DNA of 64,000 bases from Arcanobacterium canis (GCF_029625435.1 NZ_CP121208.1:1488001-1552000), one strand, 5' to 3'. Shown: positions 19,519 through 29,482, counted from the stretch's first letter. Notes: generated by a model not told the origin, from the sequence alone. Program-made: numbers and translations.

Positions 19519-20793
19519 ATGTTGACGATGCCACAGCTACGAGCACAGACCACCCGACTTCCCCACCTGCCTAATCTGGAGGCTCTCATCCCCGACGTCG
19601 GGGCGCATGTCTGGCTACATGGCGACGATGGACTTGTGGGAGCCGGGGTCGCGGCTCGGCTCGATCTAGAGCCGCGAGGAGATGAGAATGCCGACGACTC
19701 GCGCCGATTTGCTCAAGCCTCACAATGGTGGAAACTGTTGAGCGACAAGGCCGAAATTCGCGACGACGTGGTCAGACCCGGTACTGGTTTAGTCTCGTTC
19801 GGATCGTTTTCTTTTGACGCCTCTTCACCTGCAGGCTCAGTGTTGCTCGTTCCCCAGGTCCTCGTGGGACGACGCGGAGATGACGCGTGGGTAACGATCA
19901 CCGGCGTCGTCGGAGTTGATGTTTTCGACACGCTTGACGATTCTGCGAAAGCTCTCCTCGATCACGCGCTGAAAGGAACGTCCCTCCCGCTTAAGGCAAT
20001 GCCGCCCTTCACTATCGATGACACGTCCGGTGAGCAATTTCTCGACAACGTTCGCCACACGCTCTCGGCGATCGCACAAGGACAGGCAGAAAAGGTCGTG
20101 ATTGCACGGTCCATCGACATCACTGCAGAAGAAGATCTTCCACAGCGCACGCTGGCCACTCATCTCCACCAGTCCTACCCGCAGTGCTGGACATTTAACG
20201 TTGATGGTCTGATCGGCGCGACGCCGGAGATGTTGGCGCAAACAAGCGCACAGGGAATCACCGTGCGCGTGCTGGCAGGAACAGGTTCTCCCGACGCACA
20301 CGATCTCATGACTGCGAAAAATCGTGCTGAACACGATCTCGCAGCCGCGAGCGCACGCAGCGCCCTCGAAAAGCTCGGTTCCGTGAGCGCCAGTGAGCCC
20401 TTTGCACTCAAACTCGCGAATGTTTCGCATATCGCGACTGACTTGATTGCTACCCCATCTTTTGACGCCACAGCATTGCACATCGCTGGAGCGCTCCACC
20501 CCACCGCAGCACTGGGAGGCACGCCGCGTGGCGCAGCGATGGACATGATCGCTGAACTCGAACCCGCTCAGCGTGATCGCTACGGGGCACCGGTCGGCTG
20601 GATGGATGCCAAAGGTGAAGGACAGTGGGCCGTGGCTATTCGTTGCTTGCATATGCTGACCCCGTCACATGCGCGGGCTTGGGCAGGAGCAGGGATCGTC
20701 GAAGGATCGGATCCCGACAGCGAATATAGAGAAACTCGCGCGAAGTTCGCTCCGATTCTCACGGCGTTACATGCTGGCTCTCACAACGAGTAG
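19519..20793 (+). CDS. menF: Isochorismate synthase
   Basis: Chorismate-utilising enzyme, 424 aa, converting chorismate to isochorismate, the first committed step to menaquinone. Motifs are EKVVIARSID (the general-base Lys), NVDGLIGATPEMLAQ, LAGTGSPDAHDLMTAKNRAEHDLA, and GALHPTAALGGTPRGAAMDMI. The ATG at 19519 is preferred to the in-frame GTG at 19498, having AGGA nine nt upstream and family fit. No salicylate or phenazine gene is near, and menD/C/B/E/A are all in the window, so MenF is favoured over a siderophore EntC. Confidence 0.92.
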   Translation: MLTMPQLRAQTTRLPHLPNLEALIPDVGAHVWLHGDDGLVGAGVAARLDLEPRGDENADDSRRFAQASQWWKLLSDKAEIRDDVVRPGTGLVSFGSFSFDASSPAGSVLLVPQVLVGRRGDDAWVTITGVVGVDVFDTLDDSAKALLDHALKGTSLPLKAMPPFTIDDTSGEQFLDNVRHTLSAIAQGQAEKVVIARSIDITAEEDLPQRTLATHLHQSYPQCWTFNVDGLIGATPEMLAQTSAQGITVRVLAGTGSPDAHDLMTAKNRAEHDLAAASARSALEKLGSVSASEPFALKLANVSHIATDLIATPSFDATALHIAGALHPTAALGGTPRGAAMDMIAELEPAQRDRYGAPVGWMDAKGEGQWAVAIRCLHMLTPSHARAWAGAGIVEGSDPDSEYRETRAKFAPILTALHAGSHNE

Positions 20794-20804
20794 CAGTTAA
20801 GACA

Positions 20805-20839
20805 AAAGTGGCTGTTCCTTCAAGTGGAACAGCCACTTT
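20805..20839. terminator. Bidirectional terminator between menF and htrA
   Basis: Perfect 14-bp stem, aaagtggctgttcc with ggaacagccacttt, around a 7-nt loop. It lies between the convergent ends of menF (stop at 20793) and the protease gene (stop at 20845), so it can serve both. Confidence 0.88.
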
Positions 20840-20844
20840 GCCAT

Positions 20845-22356
20845 TTACTTTGCGTCTGGACGTGTCACCAAGGTGGCATCGACGTCGAGCAGTTTGCCAT
20901 CACGGTCGAATGTCACAGTGACGACGTCACCGCTCTTGTACTGGCGGACATATCCTGTCAGCGACGTGCCGCCAGAAACGTTATGTCCATCAATCTTGGT
21001 GATAACGTCACCAGGACGGATGCCTGCCTTCGCTGCTGGAGTGCCTGGGGTGACCGACTGGACTTGAGCGCCGATTCGCGCCTGCCCATTGAACTGGGCA
21101 ACGCCGTCGGAAATTGTCACACCGAAAAAGGCATGTTCTGCCACACCGTTCTTAATGAGCTGATCGGCAACGTTTTTTGCCAGATTCACAGGAATTGCAA
21201 ATCCCAAGCCAATTGATCCTGCTTGTCGCCCACGCAATTGCCCGATCGATGCAATCGAAGAGGCAATACCGACAACGCGTCCTTCAGAATCAAAAACCGG
21301 CCCACCAGAATTCCCTGGGTTCACCGCAGCATCGATCTGGATCGCGTTAGTCACCACTGGGGTGGCCTGGCGTGTAGCGAAAGGATCTGCATTTTCGCCG
21401 CGTGTGGTGACTGGACGGTCAAGGGCGGAGATGATCCCCGTGGTCATCGTCGCTTCCAAACCGAGCGGATTTCCAATTGCTGCAACGGCTTGACCGACTT
21501 TGACTTGAGAAGAATCGCCAATTTGTGCGAATGCAAGATCTTTTGGCGGCTCAACCAGCTTGATGACTGCCAGATCTGTGGCCGGATCAGTTCCAACGAG
21601 CTTAGCTTTAAACACACGCCCGTCTGCAAGTGAGATAAGGAGTTGTTCTGCACCGGAAATAACGTGGTTATTGGTAATGATGTGGCCGTCTTTGTCAATA
21701 ATGACGCCCGAGCCTGCAGAAGACCCCTCCTGCGAAGAGTTGGTAATAGCAACAACAGCTGGACTCACTGCCCGATGGACTGCTTGCCAGTCAGGCGCAT
21801 TGTTCGCAGCCTGTTTCACTACCGCAGTGCTGCCGCCAGTGTGAGTCGATGACACTGCGGCAGGGCGTGCTTTACCAAAGTCGGCATAAACCGCCCCATA
21901 TCCGATTCCACCTCCAACGAGGGCAGCAACGATGGAGGCTGCGATAACAGCTGACCAGCCCGGGCGAGTTTTCTTTGTCTTCTTTGCTCCCTCAGTCGCC
22001 GCTTGTATATTTTCGGGCGTCGAATCGAAGGAGATATTTTCGTTCCCTAAAGTCGCCTGTTGGGCACTGAACGCCGCCTGTTGACCACTGAAAGTCGCCT
22101 GTTGACCACTGAACGCCGACGCCGGCTGCGCGGGTGGTGTTTGTGTGCTCTCCTGCCCAATGTTCGACGCGGGCAGCGGTTGCGTAGATCGTTCAGGCTG
22201 AGCCTGCACGGAGGATTGAGAGAACATCGACTGCGGCGCCTGCATCTGCGGTTGTCCTGGGGACTGAGACTGTGAGGCCGGTAGATTCATCGAAGGCTGT
22301 GACTGGCGTGGTTCTTCACCACTTGGCTGACGCTCTTGGTCAAATTCTTCATTCAT
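20845..22356 (-). CDS. Membrane-anchored HtrA/DegP-like serine protease
   Basis: Trypsin-like protease with PDZ domain, 503 aa, facing the cell surface. Residues 1-130 are a Gln/Ser/Pro-rich cytoplasmic segment with a near-tandem FSGQQA repeat (82-101); one membrane helix spans 134-156. The triad is complete: H231 (TNNHVISG), D261 (PATDLAVIKL), S350 (NPGNSGGPVF). A PDZ domain fills about 410-495. In mycobacteria PepD-like proteases of this build handle envelope protein stress. Start ATG with GTGAGG upstream. See the 11-nt repeats at 22459-22485 in its leader. Confidence 0.92.
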   Translation of the reverse strand: MNEEFDQERQPSGEEPRQSQPSMNLPASQSQSPGQPQMQAPQSMFSQSSVQAQPERSTQPLPASNIGQESTQTPPAQPASAFSGQQATFSGQQAAFSAQQATLGNENISFDSTPENIQAATEGAKKTKKTRPGWSAVIAASIVAALVGGGIGYGAVYADFGKARPAAVSSTHTGGSTAVVKQAANNAPDWQAVHRAVSPAVVAITNSSQEGSSAGSGVIIDKDGHIITNNHVISGAEQLLISLADGRVFKAKLVGTDPATDLAVIKLVEPPKDLAFAQIGDSSQVKVGQAVAAIGNPLGLEATMTTGIISALDRPVTTRGENADPFATRQATPVVTNAIQIDAAVNPGNSGGPVFDSEGRVVGIASSIASIGQLRGRQAGSIGLGFAIPVNLAKNVADQLIKNGVAEHAFFGVTISDGVAQFNGQARIGAQVQSVTPGTPAAKAGIRPGDVITKIDGHNVSGGTSLTGYVRQYKSGDVVTVTFDRDGKLLDVDATLVTRPDAK

Positions 22357-22458
22357 TTCGTATACCTCACTTTTTCACGTACTTTGCACACAACACTCAC
22401 AAGGTGCTTTTTACTGTGCCAACACAACAAAGATTTCACTAAGAACTCATCCTAAAAT

Positions 22459-22485
22459 GGAAATCTTCTGGAAGTTTTCTGGAAG
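22459..22485 (-). promoter_or_regulatory. Triple 11-nt direct repeat upstream of the protease gene
   Basis: On the minus strand TTCCAGAAAAC, TTCCAGAAGAT and TTCCATTTTAG follow one another with an exact 11-nt period, about 100 nt before the protease start. Direct repeats at one helical turn are typical of OmpR/PhoB-type response-regulator sites. No promoter elements were assigned. Confidence 0.45.
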
Positions 22486-22511
22486 GATTGCGCCGAAAGC
22501 GAACTGCATCG

Positions 22512-24101
22512 TTATGCTGGGGGAAGACTGTTTTCAATTTCCTCTTGAAGCGCACGACGTTGACTTTTGAGTACTTGGACTGGCTGCGAACCGAGATCAA
22601 TATACACAATCCGCACGCCCTGAGGCTTTCGCGCAAGAGCGCTGCGCAACTGAGACATGTTCTCCACCTTCTCAAACGCCACACCAACTGCATGTGCATA
22701 AGCGCGTATATCAATTTCTTTCGCAGTCGCAAAAACGCGCGAATATAACTGTTGGGGAGCTTGCCCGTGTTCAAGTGTTGCGAAAATAGATCCCCCATGA
22801 TCGTCAATCACGACTACATCGAGATTTACTCTTTCTTGTCCCGCTGTATGAACCAAGGAACCGAGATCGTGAATAAACGTCAAATCTCCGATAACAACAC
22901 GAGCGCTTCCTCGAACCATTGCTATCCCAATTGCAGTGGATATAGTCCCATCAATCCCTGCCAAACCACGATTCGCCATAAACGAGTGCCCCTCCCCTAC
23001 GGGAGCAAAGAGATTCACTTCGCGAATGATCGAGGACGCACCCAGCAGCGTCGGCACGCGCGGATCAAGTGAGCGCGCAATATTGGCAAACGACAATTCC
23101 TCTCCTGCACGGGCATCGAGCACTCCGCCCGCTATACGAGCCAAAGCCTTCCACTGGGAAAGCCAGTGCGTATCCCACGTCGCCATGCCAAGAGCTTGCT
23201 CAAGCGGAAGGATACGAGCCACACCAGCAACATCGGTGTAAGTCGGCACATCGTCGGCCACCACAATGTCAATATCACTCCTGGATAACAGCTGCGACAC
23301 CTCGCGGGTTAAGGTTGGATGCCCGATCACCACGACGCGCTCAATATGCTTCGCTAACTGACTTCGCAAAAGAATTGGGTGGCAGGCAATTGCCGACGCC
23401 GAACCCCACAGCGGACTCGAAGGCTCAGCAAGCACAGGCACCCCGGCAAGATCATTGGCCTCCACACGCAGATGCGTTGGCGCAGCAATGACAACGGTCT
23501 TCGCATCTTCCACCTGGACAGATTGTTCACGGCAATCACGTTCAACCGTCTCCCAGGAAGTTGAGGGCACCAATGGCGGCTCAAAACCAATATTGAGCTG
23601 GACTGGGCCAGGGCCAGCAGATTCAAGAGCCACACCCGTCGCAATCCTCACAGCGCGCGTGAGAATCCCGTGCAGCGAATTGTCCTTCGTGCCAGCTGGA
23701 AGATCGAACTGCGCCCGCACAGAACCACGCAAAACAGCGAGCTGATCAGTGGTTTGTGAAGCCCCTACACCTCGCAGTGAATGAGGCCGATCCGCAGTGA
23801 GCGCAATTACCGCTGCTCCTGCACGGTGAGCCTCTTCCAATGCTGGGTGCAAATTCGCAACCGCACTCCCCGACGTCGTCACAACTGCCGTTACTGTGCC
23901 CGCTAAAGCATTACCCAGAGCAACAAAAGCACCCACGCGCTCATCGGTTTCTACGTGCAAAGTCAACATCCCCGCCCGCTCGGCGTCGTAAAGCGCATAG
24001 GCAAGCGGAGCTGAACGCGAACCAGGACACAAGATAAACGTTGTCACTCCCGCCCGCACCAAAGCAGAGATTACCGTGCGTGCAACGCGCTCAGATGTCA
24101 T
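22512..24101 (-). CDS. menD: SEPHCHC synthase (MenD)
   Basis: Thiamine-diphosphate enzyme, 529 aa, joining isochorismate and 2-oxoglutarate in menaquinone synthesis. The N-terminal CPGSRSAPLAYAL and the C-terminal ThDP motif GDLTFIHDLGSLVH with VVIDDHGGSIF are present. Start at ATG 24101, with TGAGGG four nt upstream; the in-frame GTG six codons earlier has no better signal. It follows menC by 66 nt. Downstream 155 bp to the protease start show no obvious terminator. Confidence 0.95.
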   Translation of the reverse strand: MTSERVARTVISALVRAGVTTFILCPGSRSAPLAYALYDAERAGMLTLHVETDERVGAFVALGNALAGTVTAVVTTSGSAVANLHPALEEAHRAGAAVIALTADRPHSLRGVGASQTTDQLAVLRGSVRAQFDLPAGTKDNSLHGILTRAVRIATGVALESAGPGPVQLNIGFEPPLVPSTSWETVERDCREQSVQVEDAKTVVIAAPTHLRVEANDLAGVPVLAEPSSPLWGSASAIACHPILLRSQLAKHIERVVVIGHPTLTREVSQLLSRSDIDIVVADDVPTYTDVAGVARILPLEQALGMATWDTHWLSQWKALARIAGGVLDARAGEELSFANIARSLDPRVPTLLGASSIIREVNLFAPVGEGHSFMANRGLAGIDGTISTAIGIAMVRGSARVVIGDLTFIHDLGSLVHTAGQERVNLDVVVIDDHGGSIFATLEHGQAPQQLYSRVFATAKEIDIRAYAHAVGVAFEKVENMSQLRSALARKPQGVRIVYIDLGSQPVQVLKSQRRALQEEIENSLPPA

Positions 24102-24167
24102 TATGCCCTCATTCCTCACTCATGCTCCGTCTTGTCCCTGCACTGTATCGATCAACACCGTGCTTCA

Positions 24168-25211
24168 CTACGCAAATACCGATTCCAAAGACACCAGCTC
24201 ATACGTATCATCCGCCGAAATTTCACCCTTCGCTTGCAAATACTCCCAGATCATCGACAAGCGTACCGCCCAACGCGCACTAAGCTCCTCACTAGCACCC
24301 ACATCCGCGCGCAGCGTAAACGAGCGCGCAACAGTCAAATATCCACTGCGAACAGTGAGTGAATCGGTAACAGTATCTGCTGTGAAAAGAGAAAGAGTAC
24401 CCAAACCGCACGCATAATCGAGCTGCCCAAGCGCACCCGCGAAACTCAAGCCAGCCGCTAGACCCACCGATGTTTCCAATGCGCTAGAAACGACAGTAGG
24501 CAATCCCAATTGCTGAGCGATATCGAGAGCACGCCACACACCCCCTACAGGCTGATTCTTAATAACAGCAATATCTGCCCCGCCTTCACGCACTACTTGG
24601 AGAGGATCGTCAACTAAACGAATCGATTCATCAGCCGCAATCGGCACACTGACCAGGCGGCGAAGCTGTGCAAGTTCCGACGTCGTTGCGCAGGGCTGCT
24701 CAACATACTCCAAACCTCCACCAGCCCGATCCAAATCAGGCAAACGCCGCGCCGCTTCCTCAACACTCCACTTACCATTAACATCCACGCGGATTCGCGC
24801 CTGAGGAAGGGCATCATGTACTGCTTCAATACGGGCAATATCCTCGGCGTGCGTTTGCCCTTCCTGCGCAATTTTTACTTTCGCGGTGTGTGCCCCACTT
24901 TCGCGTGCAATTCGCGCTGATTCTTGTGGGTCAAGCGCTGGAATTGTCACGTTAATAGGGATTCGAGTACGCACAGGCGGCGGATAACCGTGTTTCAACG
25001 CCTCCATTCCAGCCAACACCCAGCGGGAAGAAAGCTCAACGCCGTAATCCCAAAATGGGCTGACTTCTGCCACGTCAACGCGCCTACCATGCACCGATAG
25101 AGGGCCAGCAGGATCGACGTCCTCCCGCAAAGCAATCAACCCTGAACGCTGCATAATGTTGCGAAACTGATGCGATAAAGGAATCGAATACGGATAAAAA
25201 CGCACATGCAT
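24168..25211 (-). CDS. menC: o-Succinylbenzoate synthase
   Basis: Enolase-superfamily dehydratase, 347 aa, which forms o-succinylbenzoate. Catalytic and metal residues are recognisable: KVKIA (Lys), RVDVNGKW (Asp), EYVEQP (Glu), IAADES (Asp) and VIKNQPVGG (Lys). The start MHVRFYPYS at 25211 is chosen because TAATAT lies seven nt before it, matching the leaderless pattern of this genome; an ATG three codons upstream overlaps that box. It could therefore have its own promoter inside the run of minus-strand heme genes. Confidence 0.92.
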   Translation of the reverse strand: MHVRFYPYSIPLSHQFRNIMQRSGLIALREDVDPAGPLSVHGRRVDVAEVSPFWDYGVELSSRWVLAGMEALKHGYPPPVRTRIPINVTIPALDPQESARIARESGAHTAKVKIAQEGQTHAEDIARIEAVHDALPQARIRVDVNGKWSVEEAARRLPDLDRAGGGLEYVEQPCATTSELAQLRRLVSVPIAADESIRLVDDPLQVVREGGADIAVIKNQPVGGVWRALDIAQQLGLPTVVSSALETSVGLAAGLSFAGALGQLDYACGLGTLSLFTADTVTDSLTVRSGYLTVARSFTLRADVGASEELSARWAVRLSMIWEYLQAKGEISADDTYELVSLESVFA

Positions 25212-25218
25212 GGTATCC

Positions 25219-25224
25219 ATATTA
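25219..25224 (-). promoter_or_regulatory. Candidate leaderless -10 of menC
   Basis: TAATAT on the minus strand, then GGATACC (7 nt), then the ATG of menC. It lies in the 48-bp gap after the ABC gene. Confidence 0.5.
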
Positions 25225-25259
25225 CGACGCTGTGCTCATCACACCATTCGCACCCGTGT

Positions 25260-26978
25260 TCACCGCTCTACAGTCTCCATCACGATTCCTCGATCCACAA
25301 CGATAATGCGATCAGCGCCCACCACAGCTTGTTCTCGATGTGAAATCTCAATGATCGTCAGATCACAATCCGCAAGTCGGGTGCGAATTTGGCGTTCAAG
25401 GCTTGGGTTGAGTTGAGCCGTGAACTCATCGAGGACAAGCACACGAGGGCGCATGAGCAATGCCCGCGCCAAACATATGCGCTGAGCTTGCCCACCAGAA
25501 AGAGACGAACCAGCCGAGCCAACGAGTGTATCGAGTTGCTCAGGCATTGAGCGTATTTCATCGGCAATCGCTGCGTTCTCAAGCGCCTGCCACAGTTCTT
25601 CTTCCGATGCGTTGGGCGCACCCAACAAAAGATTGTCGCGAATCGAGATATCGAGAAGATCATTGCGCTGACTGACGCAAACAATTAAACTCCGCAGGCA
25701 ATCCAATTGGATCTGCGAAATATCCATTCCCCCAACCGTGATCTGACCTGAAGTAGGATCATCAAAACGCAAGAGCAAGTTCGCCACCGTTGTTTTTCCT
25801 GAACCAGATCGTCCCATCACAACCACATGTTCCCCAGCGCGAACCGTGAACGAAACATGATCAAGCGCATTGTGATACGCCTGCGGATAACGGTAGGAAA
25901 CCGAGTGAAACTCCACGTCCAGTTCGCCGTCGGGCAACACAGCACTTCCCTCACCAACAAGCGGCTCACTGTGGCAAATTTCCCATAAACGCCGAGCTGC
26001 TGCCAAAGAATGATCTAAATATCCAGCCGCGTCCTCTACACCTCGCGGGCCTTCAAAAAGACGCAAGGCACCTCCTGCAAGCCCCGCTACCACAGGAAGC
26101 GCCAAGGATTGTGTCAGCCCAACGCTCACAACACCAATCACACTTGCAAGAGTCAAGAAAAGATTACTGGCACGGCGCACAGCATTTCCACGTCGTGCCC
26201 GCGCTGAAGAACGCGCAATAGCGTCCTCCAATACTACCTGTTCTTCAAGACGATCCGCGCGGCGCCCATAACCAACAACTTCTTCAGCACCAAAAACAGA
26301 ATCGGTGATATGAGCACTCAGATCACGGCGCTCGGATAAGGTCTGACGTGTGGCAGCGAAAGCAGAACGCAAACCGAGCCACGGAACGATGAAAAGCGAA
26401 AGAAAGACACACACCGCTGGAATTGCCGCAATTGACAGCCCCCACATTGCGCCACTGAAAATAACAGCCCCCACAGGCACCACCAAAGCCGAAACCACAG
26501 GGGCAAAAGTATGGGCGTAAACAACTTCAATACGATCCACATCCCGCGTAATCGACGTGAGCAGATCGCCACTGCGAGATGTAAACACCACCCCAGGGGC
26601 TTGAGGCCACAACCGTGAAAACACCATTGTGCGCAACAATTCCAGCGCCCGAAACGCAACAAAATGTCCAAGGAACTGTTCGCCATAATAAGCGCTTGCT
26701 TTACATATACAAATCACGACAAGCCAAAAAACCGTTGTTGTGATGCCTGAACCAGATTGGAGAACACTCACCAATCCGCCACTCGCCACTGCGAAAAGCG
26801 CAATATCCAAACTCAGATTGATAATGCGCAAAACAGTGGATAAATACAGCGGCGCATGAACTGGGCGGGTGATTGAGGTCAACCACGAGATGAGCTGCTT
26901 AAGCGTCGGAGATGGCCTGCCTGAGCGTTGTTCATCAATCAACAAACGCGTGTTCTTTTTCTTATTCACTACACTCAT
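25260..26978 (-). CDS. ABC half transporter, exporter fold (CydC/CydD-like), second of pair
   Basis: Membrane-spanning ABC protein with fused ATPase, 572 aa. Six hydrophobic segments fill about residues 30-300; the ATPase has Walker A GRSGSGKTT, signature SLSGGQAQRICLARALL and Walker B VLVLDEFTA. I start it at ATG 26978, with AGAGG six nt ahead, rather than inside the upstream gene. It should form a heterodimer with its neighbour. CydDC-type pairs move glutathione, cysteine or heme-related compounds; IrtAB/YbtPQ-type pairs import siderophores. The heme locus upstream argues for a heme or iron role, but the substrate is not visible in sequence. Confidence 0.85.
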   Translation of the reverse strand: MSVVNKKKNTRLLIDEQRSGRPSPTLKQLISWLTSITRPVHAPLYLSTVLRIINLSLDIALFAVASGGLVSVLQSGSGITTTVFWLVVICICKASAYYGEQFLGHFVAFRALELLRTMVFSRLWPQAPGVVFTSRSGDLLTSITRDVDRIEVVYAHTFAPVVSALVVPVGAVIFSGAMWGLSIAAIPAVCVFLSLFIVPWLGLRSAFAATRQTLSERRDLSAHITDSVFGAEEVVGYGRRADRLEEQVVLEDAIARSSARARRGNAVRRASNLFLTLASVIGVVSVGLTQSLALPVVAGLAGGALRLFEGPRGVEDAAGYLDHSLAAARRLWEICHSEPLVGEGSAVLPDGELDVEFHSVSYRYPQAYHNALDHVSFTVRAGEHVVVMGRSGSGKTTVANLLLRFDDPTSGQITVGGMDISQIQLDCLRSLIVCVSQRNDLLDISIRDNLLLGAPNASEEELWQALENAAIADEIRSMPEQLDTLVGSAGSSLSGGQAQRICLARALLMRPRVLVLDEFTAQLNPSLERQIRTRLADCDLTIIEISHREQAVVGADRIIVVDRGIVMETVER

Positions 26979-26988
26979 CACTTGCCTC

Positions 26989-28722
26989 TTATTCATATTC
27001 GTCCATGGTGACCTGGCGCAGGCGAGAATCGCGCACTTCGTAAATAACATCCGCAAGCTCGGCCAGTGCACGACGATGAGTGACAGCCACAATCGTTAAA
27101 TCTCGATCCAATTCACTCAGCGCCGCAGTAATCTCAGCTTCTGATTGCATATCGACTTGGGATGTTGGTTCATCGAGAAAAAGAATTTTCCGTTCGCTCA
27201 GCAGCGCGCGTGCAAGAGAGATGCGTTGGGCTTGGCCACCTGAAATCAGAGCGCCTCGTTCCCCTACTTCGCTGTCCAATCCGCGTGGCATCCGTTCAAC
27301 CTCGCCTCGCACGTGTGCTCGCTCAAGTGCTTCCCACATCTGTTGCTGAGTTGCCTGCGGCTGGGCCAGACGCAAATTATCAGCGATAGTGCCGGTAAAA
27401 AGCCAGGTTTGTTGAGCGACGACGGCGGTGAGGTTGCGCGCGTATTCCTGTGGCGCAGCGTGAATATCAACTCCTGCAATTGTGATTTTCCCAGAACTTG
27501 GCACAAGCGCTGCGCGCATAAGTTTGAGTAGTGTAGATTTGCCCGCACCTGATGGCCCAACAATCGCCACCCGCTGCCCTGCTTCAATACGAAGATTTAC
27601 GCCATCGAGTACCGTTCCTCGGCCGTAGTCGTAGCTGACTTCTCGCACACAAATCACACCGGTGCCGGTGGTGGAGCTACTTCCACTATTTGCACCATCT
27701 TCCGTAGCCTCGTGAGAAAGCGGCGCTCGCGCGTCGGAAAGCTGGCCTTTCACACATGCAGTTTCCTTCTCGCGAACAGCTGTGCCAGTTGTCCCCTCAC
27801 TCAGATAGCGTTTCAATGCCCGCGTGGAGGCAATTCCTCCCATACCGACGTAGAAAAACCCAGCGACCTGGACAAGCGGTTCAATCAAAAGAGTAGCGAG
27901 CAAAACTACCGCAATTGCTTGACTTAACGTGAGCGCACCTGCGCCGTAGCGGTTGATCGCGAGTACAGTCGTGAGGCAAACCAGGAGCAAAGAAAACAAA
28001 CCGTCAAGGACGATAATGACAATTTGGTTCCCTGCAAGAAGCCTCATGATTGCGCGGCGATTTGCTTCACCTTGTACACGCAATTTCTCTTCGATACGCG
28101 GTCCTGCTCCAAGCAAACGAATGAGAACAAGATTGCGGATCGCATCCAAATATGCGCCTGCAAGTTTGGCACGTTCGGTACGAGAATGAGCCGATGTTTT
28201 TCTCCACAATCGCATAAATCCCGCAATCAGAAACGGGATGAGAGGCACAAGTGCCATCACCGTCATGCCAGTGAGCGGATCAAAAGCGATAGCCACATAT
28301 GTCAGTACGATAAAAGGTAAGGTCAACGCGGCAAGCGTAGACCCAAGATACGTCAGGCGGTATTCGGTGGCACGTTCGATGTTGTCTGTCAGAAGCTGAA
28401 CCGCTTTGCCTGGCTGGTTGGGCACTGATCCCAACGTGGAATACAGATGGTCTAACACGCGCCGCCTGAGGCGCTTTTCTTCACGTCGTGCAGCGTATCC
28501 TCCATAATAAACTTCGCATCCGCTAGCAACGACGGCGAACACCAGACACACACTAGCCAATCCCCACCCACGCTGCGGAGATTCAAAATGGTCAGCAACA
28601 TTGACTAGTAAAGCTCCAGTAGCCAAGCCACTCGCGAGTCTAAAAATCCCAACAAGGAACGTGTCGCGCCTAGCTTGCGGGGAAAAAACTGAGACTTTCA
28701 CAGACCGAGGTTTGCTTTTCAC
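26989..28722 (-). CDS. ABC half transporter, exporter fold (CydD-like), first of pair
   Basis: ABC protein with fused membrane and ATPase domains, 577 aa. Membrane part about 20-310; ATPase with Walker A GPSGAGKSTLLKLM, signature LISGGQAQRISLARALL and Walker B ILFLDEPTS. The acidic linker between domains (about 320-360) is Ser/Thr-rich. Start taken as GTG 28722 with GGGAG five nt upstream, just after the hmuV stop; an ATG at 28734 inside hmuV is the alternative. No cydAB oxidase genes are present in the window, which weakens a simple cyd operon reading. Confidence 0.85.
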   Translation of the reverse strand: MKSKPRSVKVSVFSPQARRDTFLVGIFRLASGLATGALLVNVADHFESPQRGWGLASVCLVFAVVASGCEVYYGGYAARREEKRLRRRVLDHLYSTLGSVPNQPGKAVQLLTDNIERATEYRLTYLGSTLAALTLPFIVLTYVAIAFDPLTGMTVMALVPLIPFLIAGFMRLWRKTSAHSRTERAKLAGAYLDAIRNLVLIRLLGAGPRIEEKLRVQGEANRRAIMRLLAGNQIVIIVLDGLFSLLLVCLTTVLAINRYGAGALTLSQAIAVVLLATLLIEPLVQVAGFFYVGMGGIASTRALKRYLSEGTTGTAVREKETACVKGQLSDARAPLSHEATEDGANSGSSSTTGTGVICVREVSYDYGRGTVLDGVNLRIEAGQRVAIVGPSGAGKSTLLKLMRAALVPSSGKITIAGVDIHAAPQEYARNLTAVVAQQTWLFTGTIADNLRLAQPQATQQQMWEALERAHVRGEVERMPRGLDSEVGERGALISGGQAQRISLARALLSERKILFLDEPTSQVDMQSEAEITAALSELDRDLTIVAVTHRRALAELADVIYEVRDSRLRQVTMDEYE

Positions 28723-28723
28723 A

Positions 28724-29482
28724 TTATCTCCCATCGGTTGGAATGACGATGATACGTCCGTTAACTTCTAGCACGTCAATTGGCCATCCGTAGACTTGCG
28801 TGAGTGTCGATGGTTTCAATACCTCGCGCGGTGTCCCGTAGGCAACAATCTTTCCATCGTTCATTAAAGCAATGCGGTCACAGTGGGATGCAGCAACTTG
28901 AATATCGTGCATGACAGCGATAACGCAGTGTCCTTCACGGGCAAGCTCGTTGCATATATGAAGCGTGCGTTTCTGGTGAGCAATATCGAGTGCAGCGGTT
29001 GGCTCATCGAGGAAAACTACTTGTGCTTCTTGGGCAAGAACGCGAGCGAATGTTACGCGTGAACGCTGTCCACCAGATAATTGGGTAATCACTCGCGGCC
29101 CATACTCACTCACCTGTGCTTTTACCATTGATAGTTCCACAATGCGTGCATCTTCTTCTGGGGAGCTTGCCCAGCACAGCCTTCCCATTGCCACGATATC
29201 GCCACACAGATAGTCGAAGGGAAATGACCCAGATTGTTCCATAACAGATCGGGTTTGAGCCAGTTGTTTCCTCGTATATTGCTCTAGTGGGCGTTCGTGA
29301 ATGAGAACTGTCCCATGAGCTTTGAGATCGCCAGCTAAAACACCGATAAGAGTTGATTTACCACTTCCGTTTGGCCCCAATAAACCAACGACTTCCCCTG
29401 CGTTGACATCAAGATTAACTCCCTTCAGGACAGGGGTGTGTCCATAGGAAAACGTGAGGTTTTGTGCGCTAACTGCTCTCAT
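28724..29482 (-). CDS. hmuV: Heme/iron ABC importer ATPase
   Basis: Cytoplasmic ATPase of a FecCD-type importer, 252 aa. Walker A LLGPNGSGKSTLIG, signature TQLSGGQRSRVTFARVLAQ, Walker B VVFLDEPTAALD and the switch His in VMHDIQ are intact. It starts in ATGA overlap with hmuU. The substrate is inferred as heme from the linked HtaA protein; by sequence alone it could serve a siderophore. Confidence 0.9.
   Translation of the reverse strand: MRAVSAQNLTFSYGHTPVLKGVNLDVNAGEVVGLLGPNGSGKSTLIGVLAGDLKAHGTVLIHERPLEQYTRKQLAQTRSVMEQSGSFPFDYLCGDIVAMGRLCWASSPEEDARIVELSMVKAQVSEYGPRVITQLSGGQRSRVTFARVLAQEAQVVFLDEPTAALDIAHQKRTLHICNELAREGHCVIAVMHDIQVAASHCDRIALMNDGKIVAYGTPREVLKPSTLTQVYGWPIDVLEVNGRIIVIPTDGR

Noticed and set aside
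25260-28722. Naming the ABC pair cydDC
   Set aside because: The fold and motifs fit, but there is no cydAB next to it and the heme locus offers other substrates.
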